Below are positions 1 through 9,506 of a stretch of DNA of 64,000 bases, piece after piece (the stretch's first letter is position 1; every line of letters starts with the position of its first letter). The notes beneath the pieces were generated by a model. It did not search any database. It saw nothing but the letters and a program-made list of their open reading frames with translations, and had not been told where the DNA came from. This DNA comes from Cyanophora paradoxa (lineage: Eukaryota > Glaucocystophyceae > Cyanophorales > Cyanophoraceae): positions 89,815-153,814 of the forward strand of contig QPMI01000046.1 of assembly GCA_004431415.1 (NCBI GenBank), in the 5' to 3' direction. The translations under genes and the position numbers were made by a program.

Positions 1-2
1 TA

Positions 3-602
3 CACGAAAGGATACGCCCAAGGGAGAATGCAAGTCAGCTCCAACGGAAGTTTTTGAAGCCGGTTGAGCAGGCGGACCGGTACGAACGGGGAGAACTCGT
101 GCAAGACGATGATGCCCCCGATCGAATTGCAGCTTTCTGGAGAGGGTACGAGAAGGCTACCAACAGGCCCGTGCATGGGCGCATTGCCCTTCTAGCGGAT
201 AATCTCAATGCGGGTTTCGGCCTCCTTCAGGGGTTTGCAGACGCCGGGGACCAGGCATCGACCTGGACCGTCTTTAGAAATGGTGAATTTGTCGAGGCGG
301 TGTTCTTCGACCACCCGACGGCAGTTCCAACACCCCCCGCGGGGTACATGGACTGGCTGTGGGCGAAATCTGGGCACCGGCGCCGGCGCCGCAGCGCCTA
401 TTTTGACGACGACGACGACGACGGTGACGACCAGTCGAGAGAGCTGTTATTCAATATCCTGATCGGGAACATCGACGCGCTTGGGCGCTTGTTCCCAGTC
501 GGCTCCGTTTCCGGCTTGCCCGAGATGTTGGGACGAGAAACCAACGAGGCCCTGGCCTTCATCGCCTGGATCCACCAGCCTGGTAATGGGATTCGGCGTT
601 GA
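3..602 (+). CDS. 3' part of an unidentified protein gene
   Basis: The frame is open from the left window edge to a TGA at 600-602, and no ATG precedes it in frame, so this is probably the last exon of a gene entering from the left. The product contains an Arg run followed by an Asp run (about 387-435) and a globular-looking C-terminal half rich in Leu, Phe and Trp. I recognise no domain. The Arg/Asp stretch sits on GCGCCG and GACGAC microsatellites, so that part may vary in length. Bases 603-885 hold no gene that I can support. Confidence 0.45.
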   Translation, partial: HERIRPRENASQLQRKFLKPVEQADRYERGELVQDDDAPDRIAAFWRGYEKATNRPVHGRIALLADNLNAGFGLLQGFADAGDQASTWTVFRNGEFVEAVFFDHPTAVPTPPAGYMDWLWAKSGHRRRRRSAYFDDDDDDGDDQSRELLFNILIGNIDALGRLFPVGSVSGLPEMLGRETNEALAFIAWIHQPGNGIRR

Positions 603-885
603 GTGACCTGGCTTTCCTCAGCTGGAATGAACATTGACGGGGCGCCTTTTGTCGACCGGCGGAACTACGCCCGGTCGCGGCGGCCCCCGCCGCCGATAAT
701 GGCATTGGCCGGGTGTCTCTTCGTGTTAACTAGCGACGCAGCAGAGCTAGCTAGCAGGCTAGTAGCAGCGCTCGAGCTCAGGGCTAGCTGATCGCACGGG
801 CTCCGAATCCAGGTCCCATAGGGCCCTAAAGGCTATAGCTAGCATGCCGGCCCGTCGCCGCACGCTGTACGTAGCATGCCTGGCT

Positions 886-2302
886 CTAGAGCCTCTTGCT
901 AGCCCCGCCGCCCCCGGTACTGGCCGTCACCAAGGTGCTCGCAGCCCCCTTGCCAACAACGACTGTCACAGGTGGCAAATTGCCTGCCTCTGCATACTGG
1001 GAGGGCGTCAGCGGGGCGGGGCGGGGCGTCGGCGGGGCGGGGGCGGGGCGGGGCGGGGCGGGGGCGGGGCGGGCTAGAGCTAGCGGGGGCGGGGCGGGGC
1101 GGGCTAGAGCTAGCGGGGGCGGGCGGGGCGGGGCGTCGGCGGGGCGGGGCGGGGCGGGGCGGGCGGGGGCGGGGCGGGCTAGAGCTAGCGGGGCGGGGCG
1201 GGGCGGGCTAGAGCTAGCGGGGCGGGGCGGGGCGGGCTAGAGCTAGCGGGGGCGGGGCAGGGCGGGGCGAGACTATAGCTAGCGGGGGCGGGGCGGGGCG
1301 GGCTAGAGCTAGCGGGGGCGGGGCGGGCGGGGCGAGACTATAGCTAGCGGGGCGGGGCGGGCGGGGCGAGACTATAGCTAGCGGGGCGGGCGGGGCGGGG
1401 CGAGACTATAGCTAGCGGGGGCGGGGCGGGGCGGGCTAGAGCTAGCGGGGCGGGGCGGGCGAGACTATAGCTAGCGGGGGCGGGGCGGGGCGGGCTAGAG
1501 CTAGCGGGGGCGGGGCGGGGCGAGACTATAGCTAGCGGGGGCGGGGCGGGGCGGGCTAGAGCTAGCGGGGGCGGGGCGGGGCGAGACTATAGCTAGCGGG
1601 GGCGGGGCGGGGCGGGCTAGAGCTAGCGGGGGCGGGGCGGGGCGAGACTATAGCTAGCGGGGGCGGGGCGGGGCGAGACTATAGCTAGCGGGGGCGGGGC
1701 GGGGCGGGGCGAGACTATAGCTAGCGGGGGCGGGGCGGGGCGGGCTAGAGCTAGCGGGGCGGGGCGGGGCGGGGCGCACTTCAGGCAGCAGGTTCCAGTA
1801 GCGAGTGGCGACCGAGCAGAAGTTGACGAGATCATCGAGGTTTAATAACTTGACAATGCGCAGGACGGCATCATCCGGCAACTGTGGCGCGTGAGAAGAA
1901 GAGATACTGTGCGCAAAGAAGAACGCACATCATCCATACACGGCGCATGCTGTGACCGCGAGAGGCGAGGGGTCAGAGAGGCAGGCAAGCGCGCGCCGCA
2001 TGCCGCAAGCTGCTTCCGCACCATCTCGCCGGCCTCCGCCTGCGGCACGGCCGCACCGCCGGCGGCAGAACCGCTCTGAGGCCGGGAGCATCAGGGGAGG
2101 GAGAAGCGCGCGCAGAACGATGTTTGCGCACCCTCTGCTGCTCGTTCGTGTGCATCGCGGCCGCCGGCTCGCGCCCGGGCTGCAGCGGCGAACCGTCGTC
2201 ATCGCCGGGAGGCTTCCTGGCCTGCACACGCTTCGAGCGCCTCGGCTCGAAGCCGGTATCCTCCTCCTTCTCCTCCCAGCGCCGCCGCTTCTCCGGCGGC
2301 AT
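886..2302 (-). CDS. Small F-box protein, four exons
   Basis: Model of four exons on the minus strand: 2302-2132, 2075-1929, 1881-1780 and 996-886. All joins are phase 0, with GTGCG donors and CAG acceptors; it gives 176 residues. The N-terminus is basic and polar (MPPEKRRRWEEKEE). Exon 3 is an F-box core: LPDDAVLRIVKLLNLDDLVN, then a Trp and LLPE. F-box proteins recruit substrates to SCF ubiquitin ligases through Skp1. There is little room for a substrate-binding domain, so it may act through its basic N-terminus. The third intron (997-1779) is almost entirely a GC-box minisatellite. The gene is divergent from the F-box gene at 2463. Exon 4, with a short Ala/Gly tail, is the least certain. 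Confidence 0.65.
1007..1779. repeat. GC-box / GCTAGC minisatellite filling an intron
   Basis: Tandem array of GGGGCGGGGCGG-type blocks punctuated by two alternating linkers, GGGCTAGAGCTAGC and GAGACTATAGCTAGC. Unit length varies, roughly 28-45 bases. The G-rich strand is the plus strand and could form G-quadruplexes. On the minus strand it is the C-rich third intron of the F-box gene at 886-2302. Similar C-rich introns recur at 3046-3111, 3925-3958, 29220-29280, 30675-30705 and 31560-31585, so this is an expanded version of a local intron style. Confidence 0.85.
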
Positions 2303-2462
2303 GATGCTGGTGCACGCGAGGGGTACAGGGATGCGCGCGCATCGACGTACCCCCGGCGACCGACTGACTCGCCGGCGGTGCAGCGAGCGCCCCCGATCTG
2401 GACAGCGGCCCGCGGTGCGAACGATGGCGAGTGCTTCCGTGCGCCAAACGTGCGCGCTGCAG
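2303..2462. promoter_or_regulatory. Shared promoter of two divergent F-box genes
   Basis: 160 bases separate the start codons of the minus-strand gene (2302) and the plus-strand gene (2463), both with F-box exons and Lys/Arg-rich first exons. The interval must hold both 5' ends. I see no TATA box; it is GC-rich. The bidirectional role is inferred from the geometry alone. Confidence 0.4.
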
Positions 2463-3684
2463 ATGACGAAACGGCGACGGAGCCCGAGCCGAGACGACGG
2501 CAGCACCGCCGCCATCGACTTGTTCACGGTGCGCGGCTGCCGATAGATAACCACGCGCCGAGGCCTCAGCCGGTGCCCCGCAGCCCCTGCCGCGCGACAT
2601 CTTCTTCCGCATCGTGGCATTCTGTGCGAGCCCGCTCTACACGCTCTTCTGTGTGCTGGCCAGGGCGTGCAGAACGTTCCGAGATGCCGTGAGCGCTCAG
2701 CCAGCGGCGCCCGGGGCCCGCCCGCGCGCGCCGCGCGCGCTCATGCGACGACGCAGGCTCGGGCCTTCAGGGCGCCCCGCGTGATCTTCCGCGTCGAGTG
2801 CATGAAGTACCACCTGCCGTTCTCCGGCGATGTCGACATCCGCGTCGGCACCTTCCGCCAGGTGGGCGCGCCGCGCCCGCAGTGCGACCCAGCTAGCTCA
2901 TGGGGGCGCACAGGCCGTCGATGTTCTCCTCGGCCGCGTGCACATGTCGGCCGCCAGGTTTAAGAAGAAGAGGAGGACCGCGATGAAGCTCATCGTCTTC
3001 AAGCGCGACGTGGTCGAAGGCGACCCGGATCCACGCCGCTACGAGGCGAGAGGCCCCGCCCGACCCGCCCCCGCCAAGCCCGCCCCGCCCTGAGCGCCCG
3101 GCGGGCGCCAGGCTGTCAGCGCATACCTGCTCGAGGGCACCTTCACGGAGGTGACGGAGGTGGTCTTTTCCCTCGACCGCGTGGAGGGCGTCCTCGCCCA
3201 CCTGCCCCGGTTCCTCCTCGCGAGGCGGCCCGGGTCGATCGAGATCCGCTTGACGCGCGAGGGCTTCACCGGCCGCGGCAGGCCCGCGGCCTTCGCCCTC
3301 GTTGAGTACCTCATTCGAGCCGCCGCCGCAAGCCGGGGGCCTGCGGCGCTCAACTTCAGCGTCAGCACGTGGGACTACACGACCGGCAGCCTCCCGCCGT
3401 TCATCGCCGCCGCGCAGGAGGACGACTACTTCATCGTGAACACCGGCCTCACCGGGCACAGCATCCCGTCCAACGCCATCAACAGGGTGCGCTCGGGCGG
3501 GCGGGCCCCGCGGGCGGGCCGCTAAGCTCGCTGCCGCAGCTCGGTTTCAGCATCGACGGCCCTGCGCGCCCACCGGCCCCGCCGCCTCCTCCTCCTCGAC
3601 TGCGCCTCGCCCGTCGCGCCGCCCGCCCTTGCCGCCCTCGGCGCCAAGCACGTGTACTCCCCCCCCTCCGACGACTCCTCGTAG
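2463..3684 (+). CDS. F-box protein, six exons, 308 residues
   Basis: Exons 2463-2528, 2584-2688, 2757-2861, 2914-3045, 3112-3485 and 3540-3684. Phases agree throughout (phase 0 joins, then phase 2 at the last). The intron after 3045 begins with GC and is C-rich. The first exon gives MTKRRRSPSRDDGS. The second gives an F-box: LPRDIFFRIVAFCASPLYTL followed by ARACRTFRDA. The remaining 220 residues are mixed alpha/beta with no repeat I can name, perhaps a compact substrate-binding fold. The gene ends 66 bases before the 3' end of the convergent Cys-rich gene. The likely role is substrate choice in an SCF ligase; the target is unknown. The short basic N-terminus resembles that of the divergent neighbour, so the pair may be an inverted duplication. 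Confidence 0.72.
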
Positions 3685-3750
3685 CCCGGCGCCCGCCCCC
3701 CGTTCCCCTCCCCCCGCAGCTTGGACCGAAGCTTGAGCCGACTTTCGATC

Positions 3751-5955
3751 TCACAGCACGACGAAGGGGTAGGGGAGGGGGGAGAGGCTGAGGGGCACCG
3801 AGACCTCCCGGCACTTGTACAGGATGAGCTGGCGGGGCGGGCGAGCGGCCATCGCAGCGAAGAGCTCGAACAGCGGCTCGGCGAGGCGCCCCATGTGCGC
3901 CCTGCGGCGGCGCGGGCGTGTGAGCAGCGGGCGGGCGGGCGGGCGGGCGGGCGGGCGGCGCAGCGCGGCTCGCCCGGCGACATAGACGATGAGGGGGTGC
4001 GGGCACTCGAGGACGATGCGGCTGGCCGTGCGGATGATCAGGGGGGCTTCGGGCGCTGCAGTACGTGGCGCCCTGGGGGGCCACCCCGACGCAGCCCACC
4101 AGGGGCGTCTCCTTCCCCACGACGCACCAGCCCGGCTCGCACAGGCCCGTCTTGGTGCACTCCCAGCGCCTCACCCCCGTGGCGTTGGCGCACTGGATCT
4201 TCATCTCTCCCGGCTTGCAGCCGTTGAGGCAGAAGTCCCTCCTCGGCGTGCAGCGCGTCTCGTCGGCGCACCCCGTGATGGCGTACTCGTCGGGGAGGCA
4301 CCCGTTGTTGCAGCGGCGCAGGGGGCCCGCGCACGTGGTCTCGTCCGTGCACCCGCTGATGGGCCACTTCCCCGGCTCGCAGCGGTTGCCGCACAGCTTG
4401 TCGGCGCTGCAGACGGTCTCGTCCACGCACCCCTCGATCGGGGCCGTCCCCGGCTCGCACCCGCTGAAACACTCGCCCTTCCTGCTGCAGCGCGTCCCGT
4501 CGAGGCAGTCCTTCATCTCCACCTCGCCGGGCAGGCACTCGTTCTCGCACACCCCCGGCACCTCCGAGCACACCGTCCCGTCGAGGCAGCCGTCGATGGG
4601 GAAGAGGTGCGGGGGGCACCCGTCGAACCGCGAGCACTGGGTCGGGCAGCGCGGGTCCGCCATGTTGGGCGCGGCGGCGGGGCACCCGTTGCGGCAGATG
4701 TTCGGGTCGGCGCCGGCCGTCACGCACTCGCCGGCGGGGCTCGCCGGCGTCCGGCAGTTGTTGCGGACCGGGGCCGACGCGGGGCACCCGTTGAGGCACA
4801 CGTCGAGCCGGGGGCCTTCCGGCACGCACTCGCCGCACTGGTTCTTGATCGGGCGGTCGGTGGGGCAGCCGTTCCGGCACCCCCCCAGGGCGGTGGAGCC
4901 CGTGGGGACGCACTCGCCGCGGGGGTTGGCCGCCGTGACGCACCCGTTCCGCACGAAGTCGCGCGGGCAGCCCGTCGCCGCGCACGTCCCCTGCTCGAAG
5001 GAGCCCGCGGGGACGCACTCCTCGCAGTCGTCCTGCTCCTCCCCGGGGGGGCACGGCGTGCCGGACGCCTCTACCGACGCCGAGCTTGCGAAGAAGGACG
5101 CAACTCGCATTCTGAACAAGGCGATGTGGACGTCGCCAGACTCGGTCACCGTATCCACTGATACGACCTGGTTTGCTACCCTATAATTCGGCATCAGCAC
5201 CTTGTCGTGATCGGGCGGCAAGGAGTAGATCTCGAGGCGGATGCGGGCGAGCCGCCCTGCCGAGACGTCTGCAGGGGCGATGGGCCAGCCCTTGTAGTAA
5301 TTCGAATTCGACGTCTCGTTGTATTTGACGAGCACGCTATTCTGCACGGTGGAGGTCTGCCCGCCACGGGAGTGAGTCAGGCTCCCCCCCCAGAGTGGAA
5401 ACGGCTGGGAATCTTGAGTCGTCTTCAGAGACTCGAACCCCGCCCAATTCCAAGCATCGTTGATCGAGACCAGCATGCGGATCGCGCCGAGGGCGTCCGA
5501 CACGTCCCTGTCGAGCATGCACCAGATGGAGACACGAACGACACGGTACTCGCTGAAGTAGTTGTGCGGGATAAGGAGGCTGCTCGCGTTGGGGGCCAGG
5601 TCACCCGCAGCAAGGAGGCGCTCGCCGACGGAGGGGCCGACGACGGGGCCCCGGACGATAAGACCCCCGTCGAGGAAGAGGTCGCCGTTGTTGGAGAAAG
5701 CGGCCTTGCCCCCCGCAAACGTCAGGGCAGTCGACGAGGGGATCCGCAGCCGCGCGTGGTGGCCGAACACGCCGCCTCCCACAAGCACATTGAGGTCGGG
5801 CGAGTAGGCGGCGGCGCTGAAGTTGATTGGAGCCTCCATCTCGGTCCAGCTGATACCATCCGTGGGGCGCCAGTCCTCGGGGTCGAGCGCGAAGGAGTAG
5901 ACGTAGATCGGGCGCTTGGGCACGGTGGTGTGGTGCTCCGACGCCCGGGGAGGGA
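3751..5955 (-). CDS. Cysteine-repeat protein with BNR-like N-terminal region
   Basis: Read from about 5955 down to a TGA at 3753-3751. The N-terminal third (5950-5050) has a BNR/sialidase-like element, PTDGISWTEMEAPI, and a hydrophilic beta-rich region. From 5045 to 4060 come about ten short modules with spacing like CxNGCP-x(7-10)-C-x(3)-C or CLDGTxC, as in secreted disulfide-rich stalks. After a Cys at about 4053 the good frame shifts by one, so an intron or a base error lies there. It then reads IIRTASRIVLECPHPLIVYV and, across a GC-donor C-rich intron (about 3970-3895), a last exon ending PLPYPFVVL. It is probably secreted or wall-bound. The start codon is not resolved. Inverted partial copies lie just upstream (5956-7075). 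Confidence 0.6.
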
Positions 5956-6363
5956 CCGCAATCACCCTGCAGGCCGCCCCCGCGGACCCAGCGCTCCGGG
6001 ACGACGGGTGGCCGGTCTCATACGCGGACGTCCGGGGCGGCCGCCTCGTGCGCATCGAGCTCGAGATCTACACTGTGCCCCCTTCGCACGCAGACACCGC
6101 CCTGGTTGGCATCCTTGTCGATACCCACAGCGTTGGACCCGACGAGGTCCCCTGTCACACCACCGGCCAGCTGGCCCTGTCCGCCTCTGCCACCCTCCTC
6201 CACGGGCTCCGCATCCAACCCTCGGCTGGGCGCAGGTTCCTTTCAGGCTCGTACTGCGTTTTGGGGCCATTGCCCGCCTGTTCCCGGGGACGGCGGGGGG
6301 CGTGCCGGACGCTTCAACTGATGCCGAGCTCGCGAGGAAGGATGCAACGCGGATCATGAACAA
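5956..6363 (+). pseudogene. Inverted partial copies of the Cys-repeat gene family
   Basis: Plus strand 5965-6170 encodes GWPVSYADVRGGRLVRIELE, clearly related to minus-strand 5290-5150 (GWPIAPADVSAGRLARIRLE). Minus strand 6363-6290 repeats 5130-5050 (RVASFLASSASVEASGTP against RVASFFASSASVEASGTP). Pieces of one gene therefore sit here in both orientations beside the intact copy. No continuous reading joins them, so I treat this as rearranged gene debris or a breakpoint. Confidence 0.6.
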
Positions 6364-7075
6364 GGCGATGTGGACGTCGGCAAGCAGGTCGGGGCGGCTG
6401 CAGCCGGTTATTCAGCACGAATGGGGGACATGGATGAGGGCGAAATCAACACGCACATTCTCGGGAATGACATGGGCCGGTCCACCGCTTAATTGCTACT
6501 TTGCAGTGACGGCGAGGGGCGATGATGTTGAAGACGAATACTCAATCGCATCTGACATGTTCGTCCTGGGCAGCCGTGATGGAGGGCATTCGTGGGAGCC
6601 CACGGTTGAAGCCCGGCAAGGATGGGATGACAGCGATTTTAACCCAGAAGGATTCAGATGCATCGTTGCATCGGGAGATGGCCATGTCTTCGCCTTGAGT
6701 CATCCCACGAATTCCTACTGGGGATCCCAGCACCATGTCAAAATCATCGAGACTGTTGATGGGTCCACATGGTCGGTTGTCTCAAACGTGACATGCTCGA
6801 GCAATGACGGTAATTATTATGAATCTTCCTATGCCATTTACAGGGTTCTCATCTATGTGCCCGAGCTGAAGGCAACTTTCTACTTTGACGACTACAATGC
6901 GTACAGGCGGTCTGATGGGGGGGAATGGGAGGGCGGGTCCCTCGTGGATGGTGTCGACGTAATTCGCTGGTGGGGTGCAACATCCATCTTCTACTCCCCA
7001 GTGCTAAAGAAGCTCGTCGCCCTGTGTTCGTGGTTCGTACGCACGGAAAACCGCGGCCGGCTTGTGACGGGGCCG
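6364..7075 (+). CDS. BNR/sialidase-like repeat domain fragment
   Basis: An open plus-strand frame carries two Asp-box (BNR) type motifs: SRDGGHSW near 6565 and TVDGSTW near 6755, plus RRSDGGEWEGG near 6910. Asp-box repeats mark beta-propeller blades of sialidases and photosystem-assembly-like proteins. Between them are beta-strand-like segments ending in alternating hydrophobics. After about 7075 the frame turns into Arg/Pro/Ala-rich sequence and is probably no longer coding. Composition here is less GC-rich than its neighbours. The 5' end merges into the rearranged segment, so this may be a partial gene. I infer a secreted propeller protein of the same family as the minus-strand neighbour. 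Confidence 0.5.
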
Positions 7076-7205
7076 CCGGCTGGCAGGACTCGCCGGGGGC
7101 GGCGGCGGCCTGGGCGGAGTGCCCCCAGTGCCCCCGCGGCGTCTACAACTGCTGCCCCCCGCGCCCGCCCCAGCGCCTCGTCATCGAGCCGTGAGGGCGG
7201 GGCCT

Positions 7206-7505
7206 CTACCGCCGGGCCGCCGCGGCGGCGGCCGCCGCCGGGCGCTTCGGCGCCCCCCTCCGGCTCGCCGCCCGCTTGGCCCTCTTCGCCTGCTCCAGCT
7301 CCCGCACGCCCTCTAGTGTGTACTCGCTCAACCGGGCCCTCTGAAGAATCCTTTCCATAGCCTGCGTCGCCGCCCGCTGGGCCCTGAGCGCGGACCACTC
7401 GGGGTGCAGGCTGCGGACTCGCAGGTACTGCGCCAGGTACAGGTGCTGCAGGGCCGACTCGCTGAGGGCGCGGGGCCGCCGCGCGGGGGGGCGCTGGTAG
7501 GTCAT
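7206..7505 (-). CDS. Small basic helical protein, 99 residues
   Basis: Uninterrupted frame from ATG (7505-7503) to a stop at 7206. It is rich in Leu, Arg and Ala with strong helix propensity, and ends in a Lys/Arg and polyalanine tail. It contains LHPEWSALRAQRA, similar in feel to NPGAWWSALD in the gene at 11676-12285 and THAWWARVLA in the gene at 10313-10560; these may be relatives. I know no family. It is tandem with the glycine-rich gene, 38 bases downstream of that gene's stop. Confidence 0.5.
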   Translation of the reverse strand: MTYQRPPARRPRALSESALQHLYLAQYLRVRSLHPEWSALRAQRAATQAMERILQRARLSEYTLEGVRELEQAKRAKRAASRRGAPKRPAAAAAAAARR

Positions 7506-7543
7506 GGCTGTTTATTTGCTGCGAGAAAAAACGGCGCCCTGCT

Positions 7544-8206
7544 CTAGTAAATTATCAGGACCAGGCCGTCGCCTCCGGTCCGCACGTTGTAAACCGTGGA
7601 CCCCTTCCCGCACGGGGAGACGTAGTCCGGGTCTGTGGCGTTGCCGGGGGTGTCATATGAGGCGGCGGATGTCGTACCACCGGTCACGACCGCGCTGCCG
7701 TAGTAGCTGGAGCCCCCGCCGCCGCCGTAGTAACCGCCACCGCCGCCGTAGTAGCCGCCGCCGCCACCGCCGCCGTCTGCCCCCGCGATGTCCCCTCCCG
7801 TGTACTTCGAGCCGGCTGTGCCGTTTGCCCCGGCGTCACCGCCTGCGGCCTGGGTGCCGCCGCCGCCCCCGGTTTTGGACATAATTACTTGGATACCCGT
7901 CAGGCCGCCGCCGCCGCCGCCTCTCTGGAAGTAACCCCCGCATGCCCCACCGCCCGCCGTGATGATGTCGTCGGTGCCTCCCTGGACCCGGATGGCGGAC
8001 CGCCCGCCCCCGCTCCCGACGTTCGTCTGGGACGCCGTGCACCGCCCGCCCCCGCCGTAGGTCGCGAGGTGCGCGTTCGGGTTGGGCCTGCCGCCCTGCC
8101 CCACGATGATCACGTAGGTCGCCCCCGGCGTTATCAGCGGCTTCCACTGCTCAACGTCGCGCTGTCGCCGCTGCTCCTCCTCCTGCTGATGCTCCTGCTG
8201 CTGCAT
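7544..8206 (-). CDS. Glycine-rich domain protein
   Basis: 220 residues from ATG 8206 to the TAG at 7546-7544. A Gln/Glu-rich start is followed by PGATYVIIVGQGG and then blocks such as YGGGGR, GGGGGGL, GGGGGT and GGYYGGGGG, ending DGLVLIIY. This order (beta strand, GxGG, Gly runs, terminal hydrophobic strand) is that of the extracellular glycine-rich polyproline-II helix domain found in ALK/LTK receptors and in bacterial and phage surface proteins. No signal peptide is visible, so an upstream exon is likely; the Gln-rich start lies on a CTG repeat and may be intronic. It is probably structural or adhesive. Confidence 0.6.
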   Translation of the reverse strand: MQQQEHQQEEEQRRQRDVEQWKPLITPGATYVIIVGQGGRPNPNAHLATYGGGGRCTASQTNVGSGGGRSAIRVQGGTDDIITAGGGACGGYFQRGGGGGGLTGIQVIMSKTGGGGGTQAAGGDAGANGTAGSKYTGGDIAGADGGGGGGGYYGGGGGYYGGGGGSSYYGSAVVTGGTTSAASYDTPGNATDPDYVSPCGKGSTVYNVRTGGDGLVLIIY

Positions 8207-8457
8207 CGCGACGACGACGACGATGCGCGCGCGAGTCAGTTCGTTGTTGCGCTACCCCCCCCCACTCCCCCCCCCCTCCTGCATCAGTGTCGTCGTCAGC
8301 CGGCCAACCGGCAGCCGCACCGGGCGCAGACGCCGTGGTGTATGAGACATCCGACGAAGCCGGGCTACAGGATCGTCTTCAGCAGCATCAGCAGCGGCGG
8401 CAGCATGCCGAGCGAAGTCGACGCTGAGGTGGTCAGGTTGGGACTGGTGCGCGCGAT
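8207..8457. other. Unassigned gene-dense spacer
   Basis: The minus strand has an open frame (8494-8252) whose middle part looks like protein, but I cannot join it to the gene at 8458-9495 or to the glycine-rich gene. A GACGACGAC microsatellite lies at 8209-8222 and a C run at 8256-8276. Confidence 0.3.
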
Positions 8458-9495
8458 TCATCTGCCTGAATCCGCCATCCGCCTGATGATGCACGCGCGC
8501 CGGCCCGCAGCCCCGTGCGGGGCGCCGACGGCAGCGTCGGGGGCGCGGCCGGGCGCGGCCCGGTCCGGATCCAGCGCCGCCTCGGGGCGGGTGCGACGAC
8601 GGCCGCCGGGGAGGGTCGATCGGCGGTGATGGGGCCGTCGGCCGGCGGGCGCCACGGGCACCGGCGGCGGGGCGGGGCGGCGGGCGGGGCCGGGGCGGGC
8701 GGGGCGGGCGGCGATGACGGTCGTGATGTCGGCGGCGGGGAGGTGGGCGCCGGGGCGCCGGGTGCCGGGGGGCGGGGGCCGGGGCGGGCGGGACGGGGGC
8801 CGAGGGGCGGGCGGCGGGGACGGGCGGGGACGGGCGGGCGGGGGCCGGGCGGACGGGACGGGGGCCGAGGGGCGGGCGGCGGGGACGGGGCGGGGACGGG
8901 CGGGCGGGGCCGGGGCGGACGGGACGGGGGCCGAGGGGCGGGCGGCGGGACGGGCGGGGGCGGGGGACGGGGCCGGGGCGGCGGGCGCCGGCTGCTGGGT
9001 TAGCGCCGGGCCGGCCGCGGGCCGGTGCCGGAGCGGCGGCCGGGCGGGCGCCGGGGCGGGAGCCGGGTCGAGGGCGGGGGTGGGGCCGGGGGCGCCGGGG
9101 TCCGGACCGACCTTGAGGCGGAGTTTCAAGTGGTTGGAGGCGGGGTCGGCGGCGGCAGGCGGGCCGGCGGGAGGCGACGGAGAGCGCGGGCGCTTTGCCG
9201 GGGGCGGCGCCGACAAGTTGAGGTTCCTGAAGATTTCCTCACGAAGGCGGCCCCGGCACGCTGTGCAGGAGGGGCTGCTGCCCCCGTCGAACCGGGAGCG
9301 CATCATCGCGCACCCCGTGACGTATTGGTCGATCATGTCCAGCATCGACTTGAACTGACCGGAGCAGTGCGCGTGCACGTGCTTTCCGCAGCGCACCCCC
9401 TTGCACCTGAGCATGAGGAGCACCAAGGAGGCGATGATGAACTGCGCCTCCCTCCGGTACCTGCTGGTGAACGTGGGCTCGCGGATCTCCAACAT
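8458..9495 (-). CDS. Cys-containing protein with a long Pro/Ala/Arg tail
   Basis: The frame starts MLEIREPTFTSRYRREAQF at 9495 and includes a hydrophobic helix, then cysteine pairs (CKG..CGK..HCSG, later CTAC). It may hold a small zinc-binding motif, though 9393-9352 could equally be a 42-base intron (GTGCG to CAG) that keeps frame. After an acidic/Pro/Arg linker, 9130-8520 is a repetitive Pro/Ala/Arg stretch (ARPSAPVPSA repeated) on a C-rich minisatellite like the local introns, so the C-terminal half may not be translated. REAQFIIASL resembles EERQFIIRHL of the gene at 11676. The start lies 11 bases from that of the divergent gene at 9507, so at least one start is probably wrong. Confidence 0.4.
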   Translation of the reverse strand: MLEIREPTFTSRYRREAQFIIASLVLLMLRCKGVRCGKHVHAHCSGQFKSMLDMIDQYVTGCAMMRSRFDGGSSPSCTACRGRLREEIFRNLNLSAPPPAKRPRSPSPPAGPPAAADPASNHLKLRLKVGPDPGAPGPTPALDPAPAPAPARPPLRHRPAAGPALTQQPAPAAPAPSPAPARPAARPSAPVPSAPAPPARPRPVPAARPSAPVPSARPPPARPRPSPPPAPRPPSRPPRPPPPGTRRPGAHLPAADITTVIAARPARPGPARRPAPPPVPVAPAGRRPHHRRSTLPGGRRRTRPEAALDPDRAAPGRAPDAAVGAPHGAAGRRACIIRRMADSGR

Positions 9496-9506
9496 CGCCC
9501 TGGAGC

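Noticed and set aside
1007-1779. CRISPR-like direct repeats
   Set aside because: The spacers are themselves repeats, unit length varies and there are no cas genes; it is a eukaryotic intronic minisatellite.
5207-7360. One long plus-strand protein of about 717 residues
   Set aside because: Its first half is antisense to the Cys-repeat gene, which has far better protein character; only 6364-7075 looks coding on plus.
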